A program made the position numbers and the translations under genes. A stretch of 64,000 bases of DNA from Paenibacillus sp. FSL H8-0548 (GTDB taxonomy: Bacteria; Bacillota; Bacilli; Paenibacillales; Paenibacillaceae), in the NCBI RefSeq assembly GCF_038630985.1, contig NZ_CP152049.1, positions 4,421,501 to 4,485,500 on the forward strand, given 5' to 3'. This document shows, piece by piece, positions 62,730-64,000 of the stretch (positions are counted from its first letter, which is position 1; each line of letters begins with the position of its first letter). The notes under the pieces were generated by a model. It was not told where the DNA came from. It made no database searches and saw only the letters and a list, made by a program, of their open reading frames with translations.

Positions 62730-64000
62730 TTATGCTACCCTGTAGACGAAGCTAACAGCTGATCTGGAGCGGATTTTGCGCGTATTCTGCTGCCCTGGGC
62801 GAATGGGTCGAATCGGCAAAATGTTTTTACGAATCAGCGCTTCAACATCTGACGGGAGTTCATCATCCCTTGAGCGCAGGAAATGTCTACAAACGTGGAC
62901 GGCAACCGTGAAGTTGACTTGGTAGGCGTGCCGTTTATCCATTTGCGAAATGACGACGTGCGAGGTCATCATTTCAGCGAAATTGTACAGGATCATTCTT
63001 GCGAAAATCTCTTGGATGATGGACTCCCGTTTCTTTGCGTGAAAATTCGTCAAACCGACGGTGTATTTTAATGCCCGGAAAGAGGTTTCAATGCCCCATC
63101 GCATGTGATAAATGGACCCCAGTTCATCGGGTGGGAAATCAGCAGCAGAAAGATTCGTTATGACGGTTTCATAATCGCCACTCGGCAGGATGAAACGAAC
63201 AACCCGAAAGGAAATCGGGTAAAACAAGTTCTCCTGCAAATCCAAAAATCAAAGGTAGACGTGGAAGGGACGAATCTGTAAATTTCGGGATGAGCCTTAA
63301 CCTCTTTGGTTTGTTTTTTGGTGAGCGTCAGATGAACGTCAATATCAAACGCTCCGCTAGCGGGCAGGCGCAAGCCCGAAAGAATACCATTGGAATCCAA
63401 ATCCTTTACCCGTATGACGTAGTTCCACCCTTTGCGTTCAAGATGCGCGAAATTGTTGTAGCTTTCATAACCTCGATCGGCAATTACAATGGTTTTGCCT
63501 TGGATAGAGGAACGGTCCACCATAGCCGCCAGCGCCCTTCCCTCGTTGCACAACCTTCGTGGCTGAACAATAGCATCCACGTAAAGTCGGTTGCAGAGGT
63601 CATAGGCTGCGTTCAAATGTAGAAGGTTATAGCCTTTCGTGTTCGGCTGACTTTGAAAATAGGTGTCCGTATCCGTAGAATCCGTTGCGATATGCAAATC
63701 CGAACCGTCAACGGCAAGCAAGCGATACCCTCGGTAGTCCTTGATAGCCGTATACGACTCTGTAAATGCGTGAAACAAAAATTCCACAGCAGATGGCAAG
63801 ATTTTATTCCGCTGCTGGACAAAAGCAGAAGTAGTTGCGGTATTTACGTTATAGCCCTGCGATTCCAAGAGCTCCTTATAGATGCTGTTTCCACCCATTG
63901 CGATCAGGAGTTGCATAACCGTTTCAAAGGATAGCTTTTTCATTCGGGTAAAATCTTTTTCAGGGTTTTTGACATAAGGTGCTGGTGCGGCTGACATTTC
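62730..64000 (-). pseudogene. IS4-family transposase, frameshifted and cut by window end
   Basis: Two frames together make one transposase. The 5' part (63997 down to about 63245) shows LLAVDGSDLHIATD (first Asp) and IVIADRGYESYN (second Asp). The 3' part (63245 down to 62730) shows YHMRWGIETSFRALK (YREK signature, Glu). The frames join at a T-run near 63243-63250: one extra T restores FDFLDLQENLF. The reading frame is open to the window edge, so the N-terminus is missing. A different IS4 subgroup from the 51.5 kb element. Confidence 0.85.

Overview
The window looks like chromosome of an endospore-forming Firmicute of the Paenibacillus group. The evidence is the block comER-comEA-comEB-comEC-holA-rpsT-gpr-spoIIP-(yqxA-like)-lepA, which has the same order as in Bacillus subtilis. 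It also carries sporulation genes (spoIIP, gpr, a YjcZ-type mini-protein), a leucine T-box, G/A-rich ribosome-binding sites and moderate GC. Most genes are housekeeping genes on the minus strand. I saw no tRNA, rRNA, CRISPR array or prophage.

Region by region. 1-8.5 kb: lepA (cut by the window edge), a YqxA-like gene, spoIIP, gpr, rpsT, an IS91-type element with a small zinc-ribbon companion, and holA. 8.7-17 kb: an ECF sigma/anti-sigma pair, comEC, comEB, metY, comEA and divergent comER. 17-23 kb: leuS with its T-box leader, a CynX-like transporter, a DinB-GNAT fusion, and yneQ- and ywbE-type genes. 23-26.4 kb: an RNA helicase, then a long gene-poor stretch with two related ~190-bp repeat units and a YjcZ-type gene. 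26.4-38 kb: Cof phosphatase, RsuA, RsmF, a thioredoxin/PCYCGC-lipoprotein pair, relQ, pyrD, an L,D-transpeptidase, ferredoxin, dinB and cimA. 38-47 kb: ResA-like, JAMM protease, an amt-DUF294-exonuclease operon under a GlnR/TnrA-like site, MerR, YugP, LysR, rhomboid, tpx and a DUF1499-like gene. 47.2-47.4 kb: a promoter-to-terminator non-coding RNA that I read as probable 6S RNA. 47.4-64 kb: yesL, a second helicase, yitT, an intact IS4-family element with visible ends, a DUF4015 protein, pfkA, ytpB, an MFS transporter, yebC, a methyltransferase, pepF, and a frameshifted IS4-family transposase running off the end.

The strongest unexplained structure is a dispersed ~100-bp element made of two consecutive hairpins. 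Full or nearly full copies lie at 5.36, 10.38 and 13.38 kb, an internally deleted copy at 30.95 kb and a diverged one at 51.4/53.0 kb, with end fragments at 22.6 and 34.8 kb. In five of these seven places its CTATATTTC-type end abuts the A/T-run of an intrinsic terminator, always in the same orientation. The 51.4/53.0 kb copy is split by the IS4-family element, whose 7-bp target duplication allows the uninterrupted sequence to be rebuilt. Three further intergenic repeat families (3.3, 5.6 and 25.3-25.9 kb) are also described.

Assignments rest on reading the sequence and on remembered family features. No database search, RNA folding program or alignment was run.
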